Shown here: piece after piece, positions 50,569 to 59,617 of the stretch | Layout: every line of letters begins with the position of its first letter | Numbering within the stretch: the stretch's first letter is position 1 | Source: Pseudoneobacillus rhizosphaerae | Lineage (GTDB): Bacteria; Bacillota; Bacilli; Bacillales; Cytobacillaceae | DNA: 64,000 bases | Reading direction: 5' to 3' | Assembly: GCF_917563885.1 (NCBI RefSeq) | Contig: NZ_CAKJTG010000020.1 | Span: 20,245 to 84,244, forward strand | Made by a program: the position numbers and the translations under genes | Notes under the pieces: generated by a model | The model's database searches: none | Seen by the model: the letters and a program-made list of their open reading frames with translations, nothing else | What the model was told of the DNA's origin: nothing

Positions 50569-50883
50569 CTATTTCACTTCTTCGACCGTTAAATTCAAAA
50601 GTTTATTGTTTTGGATGCTGTGTTTTACTTTTACAACTACATTTACTAATTTGTCATTTTCTTTTACTTTGAATTTAAATGAGTCCTGAACATCCGTCTC
50701 ATTCAATTTTTCGCGTCCTATATATTCGTATTCCGTTACAGCTTCACCTGGATAGTCTGCCTTTACGACGGCTATGGCAATATTACCATATTTTTGATAA
50801 TCCATTTTTTCAGCCTGTACTTGAACAAGGCCACTAAAAAGCAATAAAGAAATGGCCATGACGGCAAAAACATACTTTTTCAT
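50569..50883 (-). CDS. yhdC: YhdC-like secreted protein (DUF3889)
   Basis: The 104-residue precursor has a Sec signal peptide (MKKYVFAVMAISLLLFSG, cleavage after VQA) and a mature part of about 80 residues beginning EKMDYQKYGNIAIAVVKADYPG. The pattern fits DUF3889, and the gene occurs near spoVR and yhdB as yhdC does in B. subtilis. The Shine-Dalgarno (GTTGGA) is weak. Function unknown; it is exported or periplasm-like. Confidence 0.78.
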   Translation of the reverse strand: MKKYVFAVMAISLLLFSGLVQVQAEKMDYQKYGNIAIAVVKADYPGEAVTEYEYIGREKLNETDVQDSFKFKVKENDKLVNVVVKVKHSIQNNKLLNLTVEEVK

Positions 50884-50898
50884 TCGATTCCAACTTTC

Positions 50899-51891
50899 TT
50901 ATTTAGGATTATTGATATTTTTAGCTTCTTTTGCAAGCATCATTCCAATAAATTTATTTTTTTCCCACTCTTCACTAAAAACCTCTAGAGGAGGATTCGT
51001 TTCTCCAACTAAATGACTTATTTCTAATGTTAATGCAGGTCGTTGAAAGGTACTAATAAACCAATCTGTGTACCCGGCCCCAATGGCATCCTGGGGAGGT
51101 GAAGCTAACTTATAGCCCGTCAGTGCAGCTACCTTTTCAGCGATACTTAAATCCCTCTGCTGATTTTCCTTATTATTATAATTCCAAAAAATTTCTCTCC
51201 CCGAAGTATGATAAGAAACGGCGATTTGCGGTTTGATTTTTTTCGTAAACTTCACTATTGCCTTCGTTTCATGGGTTGAAATAGGCTTCTTTCCTTTATA
51301 AAACTGATAAGTTGGAATCGTTACATCATTATTAGCATGATTTTTCCATCCTACTGGGTATTGACGATTTAAATCTATTCCCATTCCATTTGCTTTCCAC
51401 CTTGAAAAATCAGTTGAATTCATGTTCATCAATACTAAGTTATCTCGATGATATTTAGGGAACTTCTTTATATCACCTTGTTGAATAGTCACTCCATCTG
51501 GGTTGAGCATTGGTACAAACCATATGGACACTTCATCAAGAATATCGGTTGAATGAGGACCAACTTTGCCATTAGCCTGATACGATTTTGTATATGTCTC
51601 CAGCATTTCCATAAGTAGTGCGCTTGTGAGCCACTCTCTACCATGATGGCTTCCAATTAAAAGAATGTTTTTTTCGCCTTTACCTAATTTAACGGCAAAA
51701 ATTCTTCGTCCAAAATGAGAATAGCCAATGGTCTTAACTGTTAAATCATCATCATACTTCTTCTCTAATTCCCAAATATCTGCTTTCATTCTTTCATATG
51801 TATAGGTTTGATGAGGATTGACGACGCTCGCCATTGTGGCACTTGCTAACAATATATAACAAACACAAAATAGAATCATGATCTTTTTCAT
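50899..51891 (-). CDS. M14 family zinc carboxypeptidase
   Basis: The 330-residue precursor has a signal peptide (to about residue 22) and an M14 carboxypeptidase domain with zinc ligands in GSHHGREW (HxxE) and SYHTSG, the substrate-binding DLNRQYP and the catalytic Glu in PALTLEISH. It is secreted and may trim peptides or cell-wall gamma-glutamyl bonds; in Bacillus such enzymes include gamma-D-Glu-mDAP peptidases. AAGGGGAAGAAG precedes the ATG. It lies 15 bp upstream of yhdC in the same direction. Confidence 0.9.
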   Translation of the reverse strand: MKKIMILFCVCYILLASATMASVVNPHQTYTYERMKADIWELEKKYDDDLTVKTIGYSHFGRRIFAVKLGKGEKNILLIGSHHGREWLTSALLMEMLETYTKSYQANGKVGPHSTDILDEVSIWFVPMLNPDGVTIQQGDIKKFPKYHRDNLVLMNMNSTDFSRWKANGMGIDLNRQYPVGWKNHANNDVTIPTYQFYKGKKPISTHETKAIVKFTKKIKPQIAVSYHTSGREIFWNYNNKENQQRDLSIAEKVAALTGYKLASPPQDAIGAGYTDWFISTFQRPALTLEISHLVGETNPPLEVFSEEWEKNKFIGMMLAKEAKNINNPK

Positions 51892-52058
51892 ATTATCTTC
51901 TTCCCCTTATCATTTGATTTTTTTAATAATTTTAGTGGTCAAATATACACGTAAATGTTGGTAACCCAATAAAATCAGCATGCCCAACATTTGTAGGGTA
52001 AGATACACGGGATTTTTCCATACAATAAACTCAACTCCTAGTAAGGAGGAGAGGAAAT

Positions 52059-52310
52059 TTGAATATAGTTGATTACGATCGCGCTTTATACTACACTCAC
52101 CGCTCACAATGGGATAATTTATTAATTCTAATGGTAAGAACGGAGGACCAATTTTTAGCCAAAAAAATTGAACACTTCCTTCATTCGTACCACTTTGAAA
52201 AGGATTATTCCGTTCTGGAGAAACACTTATATGCCTTGTTGCGTTACATTGACCATGCAAATACACATTTGGCTGAGGAAGCTGAATATACCATGATACA
52301 AAATGGCTAA
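52059..52310 (+). CDS. yhdB: YhdB family protein
   Basis: The 83-residue, helix-rich, soluble protein opens with TTG (MNIVDYDRALYYTHRSQWDNLL), after AAGGAGGAGAGG. Size, the DYDRALYYTHRSQWDNLLILM start and position between yhdA and yhdC/spoVR agree with YhdB of B. subtilis. The function is unknown. The gene is transcribed against its neighbours. Confidence 0.8.
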   Translation: MNIVDYDRALYYTHRSQWDNLLILMVRTEDQFLAKKIEHFLHSYHFEKDYSVLEKHLYALLRYIDHANTHLAEEAEYTMIQNG

Positions 52311-52319
52311 TAAAAATAG

Positions 52320-52361
52320 GCTGAATTCAAAAGGTTGTTTACACCTTTTGATTCAGCCCTT
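52320..52361. terminator. Hairpin between yhdB and yhdA
   Basis: GGCTGAATTCAAAAGG pairs with CCTTTTGATTCAGCC with one bulged base. The minus-strand copy is followed by TATTTTTATT, so it can terminate yhdA as well as yhdB. Confidence 0.8.
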
Positions 52362-52446
52362 AGTTTTGCCCAATTTCATTTAAAATTATTTGGTTTGATT
52401 TATCAATATTATTCCTGAACCAATAGAAAATTTATTCCATTTCATT

Positions 52447-52980
52447 CTATTGCTCCTTTAACACTAGGTAGCTTTTAATATAAAGCTGTAATTCCTCCAA
52501 TAAGGTATTTACTAAATGAGCCGTATCCTCATGTATAGAATCATTTTCATAATCAAAGGCTTTCGGATCTAATACGAGCTGCCTTGGAATCGAATTGGCA
52601 TATAAACCTCTCATAACTGTACGCATATTGTTTAAGGCATTAATCCCACCTTTTCCTCCACCAGCAACAGCAATTAACGCAACTGGTTTGTGTTGCAAAT
52701 GTTCACTACCTAAAAAGTCTAATGCATTTTTCAATAAACCACTCATGCCACTGTGATATTCCGGTGAGGCTAAAATAATTCCATCTGCTTCCTTTACGAT
52801 TTTTCGTAAATGGATCACACTTTCTAGAAAGTCTTGCTCATCATCGCCATTATATAAAGGCACAGCATTCAAACCACTTAAGTCAATTAGTTCAATCCCA
52901 TACGTTCTTGAAATAAATCTCGTTGCAATTCCAGTCCTACCTTTTTTTCTTGGACTTCCATTGATAATGACAATTTTCAT
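52447..52980 (-). CDS. yhdA: NADPH-dependent FMN reductase / azoreductase YhdA
   Basis: The 177-residue flavodoxin-like protein has the FMN phosphate loop GSPRKKGRTGIA (residues 8-19), LASPEYHSGMSGLLKNALDF and VAGGGKGGINAL, the standard pattern of FMN_red enzymes. YhdA of B. subtilis is an FMN-dependent NADPH azoreductase/quinone reductase. The gene is directly downstream of the yhcY-yhcZ pair, as in B. subtilis. It may be regulated by that system, though no site is shown. Confidence 0.9.
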   Translation of the reverse strand: MKIVIINGSPRKKGRTGIATRFISRTYGIELIDLSGLNAVPLYNGDDEQDFLESVIHLRKIVKEADGIILASPEYHSGMSGLLKNALDFLGSEHLQHKPVALIAVAGGGKGGINALNNMRTVMRGLYANSIPRQLVLDPKAFDYENDSIHEDTAHLVNTLLEELQLYIKSYLVLKEQ

Positions 52981-53124
52981 ATTTAATCGCTCCTTTTGCT
53001 TTTCTATACAGCTATAATAAGCAATTTAAGAAAAGCTTAAATCGTATAATGGCTTGACTAATTTCTACTCTATTAGTAAGAGAGCAGAAAGTAAAAAATC
53101 ATACTTTAGTTGTAGTAAGAAAAA

Positions 53125-53769
53125 TTAATTTTCGATTATTCCATGCTTCACTGCAAAAAGAGCTGCTTGAGTTCTATCCTGTAAACTAAGCTTAGCTAAT
53201 ACGTTAGAGACATGGGTTTTCACAGTTTTTTCTGTAATAAATAAAGAAGATGCAATTTCCTTATTACTTTTACCCTTCGCAATTTCTACCAACACCTCTA
53301 ATTCTCTTTTCGTTAAGTCTTCTGTTGGAGATTTACTATCTCGATTTTTATTCGTTAAGTGAGATAATAAATGAGATGTTGCTTTAGGGTGTAATTGATT
53401 TTCACCAGATAGCATTCTTTTTATAGTCCGTACTAATTCATCTGGTTCGATATCCTTCAATTGATACCCCGCAGCCCCTGCTTCTATTGCTGGGATAACA
53501 TGATCCTGATCAGAGAAGCTTGTTAGAATCATTATTTTCATATCGGGTAACACCGCTTTAATTTGTTTCGTTGCTTCGATTCCGTCCATAATCGGCATAT
53601 CTAAATCCATTAAAACGAGATCTGGTTTTAATGTTTTCGTCATTTCAACCGCTTCTTGTCCATTTTTGGCTTCCCCAATTACTTCAATATCTTTTTGGGT
53701 TTTTAGAAAAAACACTAATCCCCTTCGAACAATATGATGATCATCGGCAATTAAAATTTTTATTTTCAC
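53125..53769 (-). CDS. yhcZ: LuxR-type response regulator YhcZ
   Basis: The 214-residue protein has a receiver domain with phospho-acceptor Asp in LVLMDLDMPIMDG (about residue 56) and conserved Lys in the last strand (QLKDIEPDEL context), and a C-terminal LuxR/NarL helix-turn-helix LTKRELEVLVEIAKGKSNKEIASSLFITEKTVKTH. It is 14 bp downstream of the kinase gene yhcY. The stimulus and targets are unknown. Confidence 0.93.
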   Translation of the reverse strand: MKIKILIADDHHIVRRGLVFFLKTQKDIEVIGEAKNGQEAVEMTKTLKPDLVLMDLDMPIMDGIEATKQIKAVLPDMKIMILTSFSDQDHVIPAIEAGAAGYQLKDIEPDELVRTIKRMLSGENQLHPKATSHLLSHLTNKNRDSKSPTEDLTKRELEVLVEIAKGKSNKEIASSLFITEKTVKTHVSNVLAKLSLQDRTQAALFAVKHGIIEN

Positions 53770-53783
53770 AGTTAATTCCCTCC

Positions 53784-54899
53784 CTAAATTGGTATCCTAA
53801 CTTTAATTGAAGTTCCCAGCCCTGGATGACTAATTAAAGTAAAATCTCCATTAATAGATTCCGTTCGTTCTTTCATGCTTTTTAAGCCTAATGATGGAAG
53901 TTCTTGATTCTGATCATAAATAAACCCACAACCGCTATCCTTTATCAGCATATTTAAAAAGTTACTCTCGATCATAAATTGAATCATTGCATCTGACTGT
54001 TGGGAATGTTTTTTACAATTCGCTAATGCTTCCTGCCCTATGCGCCACACGGTTTCTTCTACACGACCAGGTAAAGTAAGAAGTCCCTTAACTTCAGTTT
54101 GTAAATTCAGTCCTAGCATTTGACCATAGCTGCATAAAGCGGAAACTACACCGTTTTCAAGTCCTTGTGGACGTAGCTGCCAAATGAGCGCACGCATCTC
54201 ATTTAATGCTTCTTGGGCTAAGTCTTGTAAAAATGCAAATGTCTCTTTAACTTCTTCATTTTCCGTCATCTCACGCCCGCCTCTAGCTGTGAGACTCAAT
54301 GAAAACAAAATTTGATTCACAGAGTCATGAAGGTCTCTAGCAAGTCGGTTTCGCTCGGCTGTTAATGCCAATTCCTTTTCTTTTTGGATTAATTTAATCC
54401 TTTTTAAGGCTGTTCCTATTTGAAAAGCAATCGATTCTAGTAGGGCTAATTCATCTTCATGGAAGAAGGTTTTTTTGGGTGAGCCAACGTTTAGGATTCC
54501 AAACTTTTCTTCGCCTGCACGAAGTGGTACCGTTGCATGATGGGTTAATCCGTTCGTTTCTCCCCAGTTATATTCGATTGCCTCTTCAATCCGTTTGCAT
54601 TCAATAATATTAGTGGCTTTTTCTAATCGACCGTTATTGTATCGGTCGGTGCACCAGCACTCTCCTTTACACATTGGTTCGAGGTTTTGATAACATAAAG
54701 CAGGCGGAAGATTTTCCCTTGCTGCTAGCTGAAAGCTTCCATCCCCATCCATTAAAAAAATCCAACCTGTATCTAGTTCCGTAACTTGTAATAACTTTTT
54801 AAGAACTCCTGAAAGCATTTCATCCATATTTGTTCCTGTATTTAATAGCTCGGCAATTTCTTTTAAAATTAACAGCTCTGAATGGCGCTTCCCCATCAT
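53784..54899 (-). CDS. yhcY: GAF-HisKA_3 sensor kinase YhcY
   Basis: The 371-residue protein has no membrane span. A GAF domain (about 20-175) with the Cys-rich block CKGECWCTDRYNNG precedes the HisKA_3 domain with AERNRLARDLHDSVNQILFSL (phosphorylated His) and a HATPase ending in SLGLKSMKERTESINGDF. The cysteine cluster may hold a metal, Fe-S cluster or redox signal. A second ATG, one codon later, is better spaced after GGAGGG. It forms a two-component system with YhcZ. Confidence 0.92.
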   Translation of the reverse strand: MMGKRHSELLILKEIAELLNTGTNMDEMLSGVLKKLLQVTELDTGWIFLMDGDGSFQLAARENLPPALCYQNLEPMCKGECWCTDRYNNGRLEKATNIIECKRIEEAIEYNWGETNGLTHHATVPLRAGEEKFGILNVGSPKKTFFHEDELALLESIAFQIGTALKRIKLIQKEKELALTAERNRLARDLHDSVNQILFSLSLTARGGREMTENEEVKETFAFLQDLAQEALNEMRALIWQLRPQGLENGVVSALCSYGQMLGLNLQTEVKGLLTLPGRVEETVWRIGQEALANCKKHSQQSDAMIQFMIESNFLNMLIKDSGCGFIYDQNQELPSLGLKSMKERTESINGDFTLISHPGLGTSIKVRIPI

Positions 54900-55036
54900 T
54901 TCCCTCCAGAAAATTCAGTATTATCTTTCATTATAACTTTTTTGATTTAAAACTGCTTCGTAAAAATGATTGAGTGGGGTTTCAGACTAAAGTTGTAGTT
55001 AAAAAATGTGGTGAGGGGAAAAATACGTGATAGAGT

Positions 55037-55220
55037 TTGAAAGACGGTAACTATAGGTTCCTTTGTACCTTTGATGACCGTTTTAGCAAAAATATCTGAT
55101 AAACGGTAACTAAAAGTTCCTTTGATGACCGTTTTAGCAAAAATATCTGATAAACGGTAACTAAAGGTTCCTTTGATGACCGTTTTAGACAAAAAGGTCT
55201 GAAAAATGGTAACTATAAAC
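55037..55220. repeat. Second tandem hairpin array (51-bp units)
   Basis: Three near-identical units plus a partial fourth run from 55037; each contains ACGGTAACTA, a CTTTGATG middle and TGACCGTTTTAG, followed by CAAAAATATCTGAT. CGGTAAC..TGACCG form the stem. The unit length (51 bp) and the core ACGGTAACTA..TGACCG are shared with the inverse reading of the array at 26210-26675. The gap 54900-55355 holds no gene otherwise; a 127-codon frame across the repeats is an artefact. Confidence 0.85.
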
Positions 55221-55311
55221 CAATTTTCTTGTCCGTTTACTTGAAGTAGGTATATCAGATAAGTTCTGCATTTTAACGGACACTCCTTCTTCAAAAGTGA
55301 ACCATTCCACA

Positions 55312-55343
55312 TAAAAAACCCGAGAACCAATTAAGTTCTCGGG
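55312..55343 (-). terminator. Rho-independent terminator of the SDR gene
   Basis: CCCGAGAAC with GTTCTCGGG, followed on the minus strand by six T. Confidence 0.92.
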
Positions 55344-55355
55344 CAACCTACGTTA

Positions 55356-56078
55356 TTATGCAATTGGATAATTTTGAACTAAAGGATGCAAGACTATTTC
55401 ATCAATAAGCATGTGTTTTGGTGCAGAGGCCATGTAAATAACCGCATTGGCAATATCTTCTACCTTTAACCACTCTTCTTTTTCTGGTAAACCTTGAGTG
55501 GAGTTCGCAAAATATGTATCAACCATACCTGGGTTAACGGTACCTACACGGATACCATATTCACGTACTTCTTGTGCCAATGCACCTGAAAAACCTTGAA
55601 CAGCATATTTGGAAGCCGTATAAGCTGCACCATTCGGAATTGTATAACGACCTACGTCAGATGAAATCGTAATAATCGTTCCTGATTTTCGCTCCTTCAT
55701 ATGAGGAAGTACAACTTTAGCTCCTAAAAATACACCTTGGACATTCACTTCAAACATCTTTTTCCAGTCTTCCAATGTAACCTCTTCAGTTAACTTAAAG
55801 AACCCTATTCCGGCATTATTAACTAAAATATCAATTCCACCGAATTTCTCCAGCGTAGATTGAACGACACGATTCATATCCTCTTCATTGGCAACATCCG
55901 CTTGCACAGCGATTACATTTGGAAAACCTTCACTGTTCAAATCCTTCGCAGATTGTAAAATATCTTGAGAGCTACCAACAAGTGTTAGCTTTGCCCCCTC
56001 GTTTGCAAGCTTCTTCGCAATTTCTTTTCCGATTCCACGAGATGCCCCCGTTACAATGGCTACTTGATCTTTTAACAT
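55356..56078 (-). CDS. Short-chain dehydrogenase/reductase (SDR)
   Basis: The 240-residue classical SDR has the NAD(P)-binding TGASRGIGKEIA (residues 9-20), NNAG (about 88-91), the catalytic Ser in ISSDVG and YTASK (Tyr/Lys). It is like FabG-type 3-ketoacyl reductases. Arg in TGASRG hints at NADPH preference. A Shine-Dalgarno of the GGAAGGA type precedes the ATG. It lies downstream of pgcA in the same direction and has its own terminator. Substrate not predictable. Confidence 0.9.
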   Translation of the reverse strand: MLKDQVAIVTGASRGIGKEIAKKLANEGAKLTLVGSSQDILQSAKDLNSEGFPNVIAVQADVANEEDMNRVVQSTLEKFGGIDILVNNAGIGFFKLTEEVTLEDWKKMFEVNVQGVFLGAKVVLPHMKERKSGTIITISSDVGRYTIPNGAAYTASKYAVQGFSGALAQEVREYGIRVGTVNPGMVDTYFANSTQGLPEKEEWLKVEDIANAVIYMASAPKHMLIDEIVLHPLVQNYPIA

Positions 56079-56135
56079 ATTTGAATCCTTCCTTTCATGT
56101 TGTTTTTTCTTAAGATGTTATTGTTTGATAAAAAC

Positions 56136-57881
56136 TTACTTTTGACCAGTTACAAGCTTTATTTTCTCATCCACAAGCTTCATAAAGGCTTGTTCAAGGT
56201 CGGCAAGCTTTTGTTTCGTATCAACCATATTTTGACCATTTACCCCAAAATAAAACTTTACCTTTGGTTCCGTACCAGATGGACGTAAGCAAACCCATGA
56301 ACCATCTGCCAAAATATACTTTAATACATTTGATTTTGGTAGTAAAATTTCTTCCTGCCCTTTGTCACTTTTTCTTACACTCATTAAGTAATCCTCAGCT
56401 GCAACAATCTTTAATGAACCGATTTGTTCAAGATTTTCAGAACGGAATGAGGATAAAATAGCCCCAATGGTTTCGGCTCCTTCTTTCCCCTTTAAAGTTA
56501 ACGAGCGCAGCCCCTCTAAGTAATACCCATATCTTTCGTATAAATTCGTCATAGCTTCATAAAGAGACATGCCTTTCTTTTTGTAAAAAGCACAAACCTC
56601 TGTTGCTAATAAAGTTGCTTGAATGGCATCTTTATCTCGAGCAAAATCGCCAATTAAATAGCCGTAGCTCTCTTCATAACCAAATAAAAAGGTGTGTTTT
56701 CCAGAAGCTTGGTATTCTTCAATTTTTTCAGCAATAAACTTAAATCCAGTCAAAACATCTTCAGTTAGTATATTAAAAGCAGACGCGACCTTTCGGCCAA
56801 GCTCAGATGTCACAATCGTTTTAAAAACGATACCATTTGTCGGAAGAGTTCCTTTTTCACTTTTTTGAGAAAGAACATAATCCATTAATAAAGCTCCTGT
56901 TTGATTACCTGTAAGTACTTCATATTCGCCTGTCTCGTTTTTAACAGCAATTCCTAAACGATCTGCATCTGGGTCAGTTGCAATTAAAACATCAGCACCT
57001 AAGCGGTTACCATCCCTTATTGCAAGCTCAAATGCCGCATGCTCTTCTGGATTCGGACTTTTTACAGTAGAAAATTCAGGATCAGGTAATTCTTGCTCCG
57101 CTACGACATGAACATTTTTATAACCTAGAGCGTCTAAACCATCTCTCGCTGGTTTGTTCCCCGTTCCATGTAAAGGTGTGAAGACAACTGTTACATCTAC
57201 TTCGTTAGCTATTTGAGGATTTTCAGAAATAGTCAGAAGCTTTCCTTGATAGGCTTGATCTACTTTCTCACCAATCATTTCGATAAGTCCTTGTTCCATT
57301 AGAAGCTTTTCATCCTGTACCTCTAGTAATAATTCATCCTCAATTTTTTCGATATGCAGGGTCACTATATCCGCTTCTGCTGGAGGTAGCTGTGCTCCAT
57401 CTGGACCATAAACTTTATAGCCATTATATTCAGGTGGATTATGACTAGCCGTAACAACCACACCTGAAAAAGCATTTAAATGTCTTATCGCAAAGGATAA
57501 TTCTGGAGTTGGACGTAGGTCATCAAATAAATACGCCTTAATTCCACGAGACGCAAACATTTTCGCAGCCTCTAAGGAAAATTCCTTCGATTTATGACGT
57601 GAATCATAGGCAATAGCTACTCCACGCTGTTTCGCCTCTTCACCTGCGGATTCAATGTATGCAGCTAGACCAGCAGATGCTTTCCGGACTGTATAGGTAT
57701 TCATGCGATTTGTGCCTACACCAATTTCTCCCCGCATTCCACCAGTTCCAAACTCAAGATTTTTATAAAAAGCTTCTTCTAATGCTTTCTCATCCGATTG
57801 GATTTGAGTTAATTGTTCGTGTAGATCTTTCTCTAATCCTTCAAACTGTTGCCAACGTTCGGCTTTCTGTTTCCAAACCAT
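56136..57881 (-). CDS. pgcA: Phospho-alpha-glucomutase PgcA
   Basis: The 581-residue enzyme has the catalytic phosphoserine loop [16 protein letters not shown] (about residue 145), the metal-binding DPDADRLGI, the sugar-binding GYEESYGY and the phosphate-binding [12 protein letters not shown]. Length equals that of B. subtilis PgcA (YhxB), which converts glucose-6-phosphate to glucose-1-phosphate for UDP-glucose, teichoic acid and glycolipid synthesis. GGGGGATTTTC precedes the ATG. Confidence 0.95.
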   Translation of the reverse strand: MVWKQKAERWQQFEGLEKDLHEQLTQIQSDEKALEEAFYKNLEFGTGGMRGEIGVGTNRMNTYTVRKASAGLAAYIESAGEEAKQRGVAIAYDSRHKSKEFSLEAAKMFASRGIKAYLFDDLRPTPELSFAIRHLNAFSGVVVTASHNPPEYNGYKVYGPDGAQLPPAEADIVTLHIEKIEDELLLEVQDEKLLMEQGLIEMIGEKVDQAYQGKLLTISENPQIANEVDVTVVFTPLHGTGNKPARDGLDALGYKNVHVVAEQELPDPEFSTVKSPNPEEHAAFELAIRDGNRLGADVLIATDPDADRLGIAVKNETGEYEVLTGNQTGALLMDYVLSQKSEKGTLPTNGIVFKTIVTSELGRKVASAFNILTEDVLTGFKFIAEKIEEYQASGKHTFLFGYEESYGYLIGDFARDKDAIQATLLATEVCAFYKKKGMSLYEAMTNLYERYGYYLEGLRSLTLKGKEGAETIGAILSSFRSENLEQIGSLKIVAAEDYLMSVRKSDKGQEEILLPKSNVLKYILADGSWVCLRPSGTEPKVKFYFGVNGQNMVDTKQKLADLEQAFMKLVDEKIKLVTGQK

Positions 57882-58051
57882 GAAAATCCCCCTTCTATAC
57901 TGTTTCTATCCTTTATTGTTTCGATTAATATTATGATAGTCCTTTATAAAATATCCGACAAAATCCGTGGATAGTATCCTTTACTTTTACATAATACCTC
58001 TATTTTTCATGTAAATGAATATAATCGTTGAATGTTTGTCAAATAATGACG

Positions 58052-58071
58052 ATGTCTCACATTTGAGATAT
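58052..58071. promoter_or_regulatory. Inverted repeat upstream of the bdbC pair
   Basis: ATGTCTCA-CATT-TGAGATAT is a 7-of-8 dyad 75 bp before the bdbC start, a possible operator. I cannot assign a regulator. The surrounding 57882-58145 gap shows no gene. Confidence 0.35.
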
Positions 58072-58145
58072 TTGCATTTTTCCCTTAAGATAGATTCATT
58101 AATATAATTTGATAGAATAAGGTTAAGTAAAAAGAGGAGTTTACT

Positions 58146-58565
58146 ATGAGCGAAAAAAATAAAGAATCAATCTTGTTCACCGCTTGGGCTACATCCGTAA
58201 TCGCCATGTTTGGAAGTCTTTATTTTTCTGAGATTAGGCAATATGAACCTTGTGTACTATGCTGGTATCAACGAATCTTAATGTATCCATTCGTTGTCAT
58301 ATTAGGTATTGCATACATAAAAAAGGATTACAAAATCTCCCTCTACTCCATGATTCTATCAGCCATTGGTGGAGGAATTTCCTTTTATCATTACCTATTG
58401 CAGAAGGTGAGCTTTTTTGCAGACAATGCACCAACCTGTGGTAGGGTACCATGTACGGGACAATATATTAATTGGTTAGGCTTTATCACAATCCCATTTT
58501 TGGCGCTTACTGCCTTTATTATCATCTTCATTTGTAGTCTAATTATTTGGAAAAAGAGAGGATAA
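58146..58565 (+). CDS. bdbC: Thiol-disulfide oxidoreductase BdbC (DsbB-like)
   Basis: The 139-residue protein has four membrane spans and the two DsbB-type Cys pairs: CVLC (residues 36-39, in EPCVLCWYQR) and a second, CGRVPC (about 98-103). It reoxidises a DsbA-like partner with quinone. Length equals B. subtilis BdbC/BdbB. AGAGGAG precedes the ATG. The next gene, a membrane-anchored thioredoxin, starts 6 bp after its stop, suggesting a redox pair for disulfide formation in secreted proteins. Confidence 0.92.
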   Translation: MSEKNKESILFTAWATSVIAMFGSLYFSEIRQYEPCVLCWYQRILMYPFVVILGIAYIKKDYKISLYSMILSAIGGGISFYHYLLQKVSFFADNAPTCGRVPCTGQYINWLGFITIPFLALTAFIIIFICSLIIWKKRG

Positions 58566-58571
58566 CGCACT

Positions 58572-59048
58572 ATGAAAAAAATCATTATATTCTCGGCAAT
58601 TATTGTCGCCCTCTTTGTGGCGATGGCCGTCTTGACAAATATGCAAAACAAAGCAAAAATCGGTGAAAATAATCCTTATAAAACGAATGATCTTAAACAA
58701 GCAACGATTGATCAATTAAATGACCCTAACTATCAAAAAATTATTCTTCCAGATGTTCTTGAAAAAAAGCTAGATAGTAAAGAAGATGTAACAGTGTACT
58801 TTTTTGCATCAGACTGTCCTCATTGTAAAGTAACAACTCCTATTCTTATGCCACTAGCTGAGGAAATGGGTATAGATGTTGTGCAATATAATTTATTAGA
58901 ATTCCAGGAAGGTTGGAATCAGTATAGAATTGATGGGACCCCTACTTTAGTACATTTTGAAGACGGGAAAGAAGTGGCAAGAATTGATGGTTCACGAGAA
59001 GAAGCTGTATTTAGACAGTGGTTTGAGGAAAACGTAAAAAAACAGTAA
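58572..59048 (+). CDS. Membrane-anchored thioredoxin-like protein
   Basis: The 158-residue protein has one N-terminal membrane anchor (IIIFSAIIVALFVAMAVL) and an extracytoplasmic thioredoxin domain with active site CPHC (in ASDCPHCKV) and cis-Pro GTPTLVHF. CPHC is the DsbA-type active site, so it is a probable oxidant and partner of the adjacent BdbC. AGAGGATAAC precedes the ATG. It is followed by a bidirectional terminator. Similar to B. subtilis BdbA/BdbD in role but not in length. Confidence 0.88.
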   Translation: MKKIIIFSAIIVALFVAMAVLTNMQNKAKIGENNPYKTNDLKQATIDQLNDPNYQKIILPDVLEKKLDSKEDVTVYFFASDCPHCKVTTPILMPLAEEMGIDVVQYNLLEFQEGWNQYRIDGTPTLVHFEDGKEVARIDGSREEAVFRQWFEENVKKQ

Positions 59049-59051
59049 AAT

Positions 59052-59083
59052 AAAAACGCCTGCAGCTATTGCAGGCGTTTTAT
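59052..59083. terminator. Bidirectional terminator between convergent genes
   Basis: AAAACGCCTGCA with TGCAGGCGTTTT around a 5-nt loop, A-rich and T-rich on either side, between the thioredoxin gene and yhcU. Confidence 0.93.
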
Positions 59084-59084
59084 T

Positions 59085-59483
59085 TTAGACTAACATTTGA
59101 TTGTCCGCTCTTGAATAGACACTCAAATTCTCTGCTTTCAAGTGTTTCGAAATAGAAAAATTTTCGAAACGAAATGGGAAGGACAAGCCAAATTCATTTA
59201 AGGTTTCTACATTTTTATAAAATAATGGTTCATAATGATGATTAAAATGACTTCCTTCTAAAATATGGCATAATGTTTGTAAGCTAGTTATCACTTGATA
59301 AGCGTCCTTCAACGTACCAAAATAATCAAAACTACTTTCAGATAATTGTAAAACGTTAAGCTGTTCAAATTCTATTATCTCTTCATCTGTAAAATAAAGA
59401 GGAAATACATCTGTGTAAAATATTTGAATTAATTCTTGAATTTTTTCAACCTGTTCTGGAGTCGATGCGTAAACAACTTTCAC
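59085..59483 (-). CDS. yhcU: YhcU family protein
   Basis: The 132-residue soluble protein begins MKVVYASTPEQVEKIQEL at GTG 59483, 8 nt after AAAGGGTGGG; the frame opens four codons earlier. Its size and place beside yhcT match YhcU of B. subtilis. No catalytic motif is visible; function unknown. Confidence 0.78.
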   Translation of the reverse strand: MKVVYASTPEQVEKIQELIQIFYTDVFPLYFTDEEIIEFEQLNVLQLSESSFDYFGTLKDAYQVITSLQTLCHILEGSHFNHHYEPLFYKNVETLNEFGLSFPFRFENFSISKHLKAENLSVYSRADNQMLV

Positions 59484-59617
59484 TCTAAAACCCACCCTTT
59501 ATTGCTCTAGACTTCGATTATTATACAGATAGTCTAACATAACTCACTTCATAAAGAGCGTGGTAATTTAAGCCATCATTTTCATAGTCAGTACTATAAA
59601 TAAAAGGAGAATTATGT

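Noticed and set aside
51910..52266. 118-codon minus-strand frame opposite yhdB
   Set aside because: The first part is the complement of yhdB. The last 40 codons look membrane-like but have no credible start codon.
54947..55330. 127-codon minus-strand frame
   Set aside because: It is a translation of the tandem 51-bp repeats (unit is a multiple of three), has no ribosome site and no protein-like composition.
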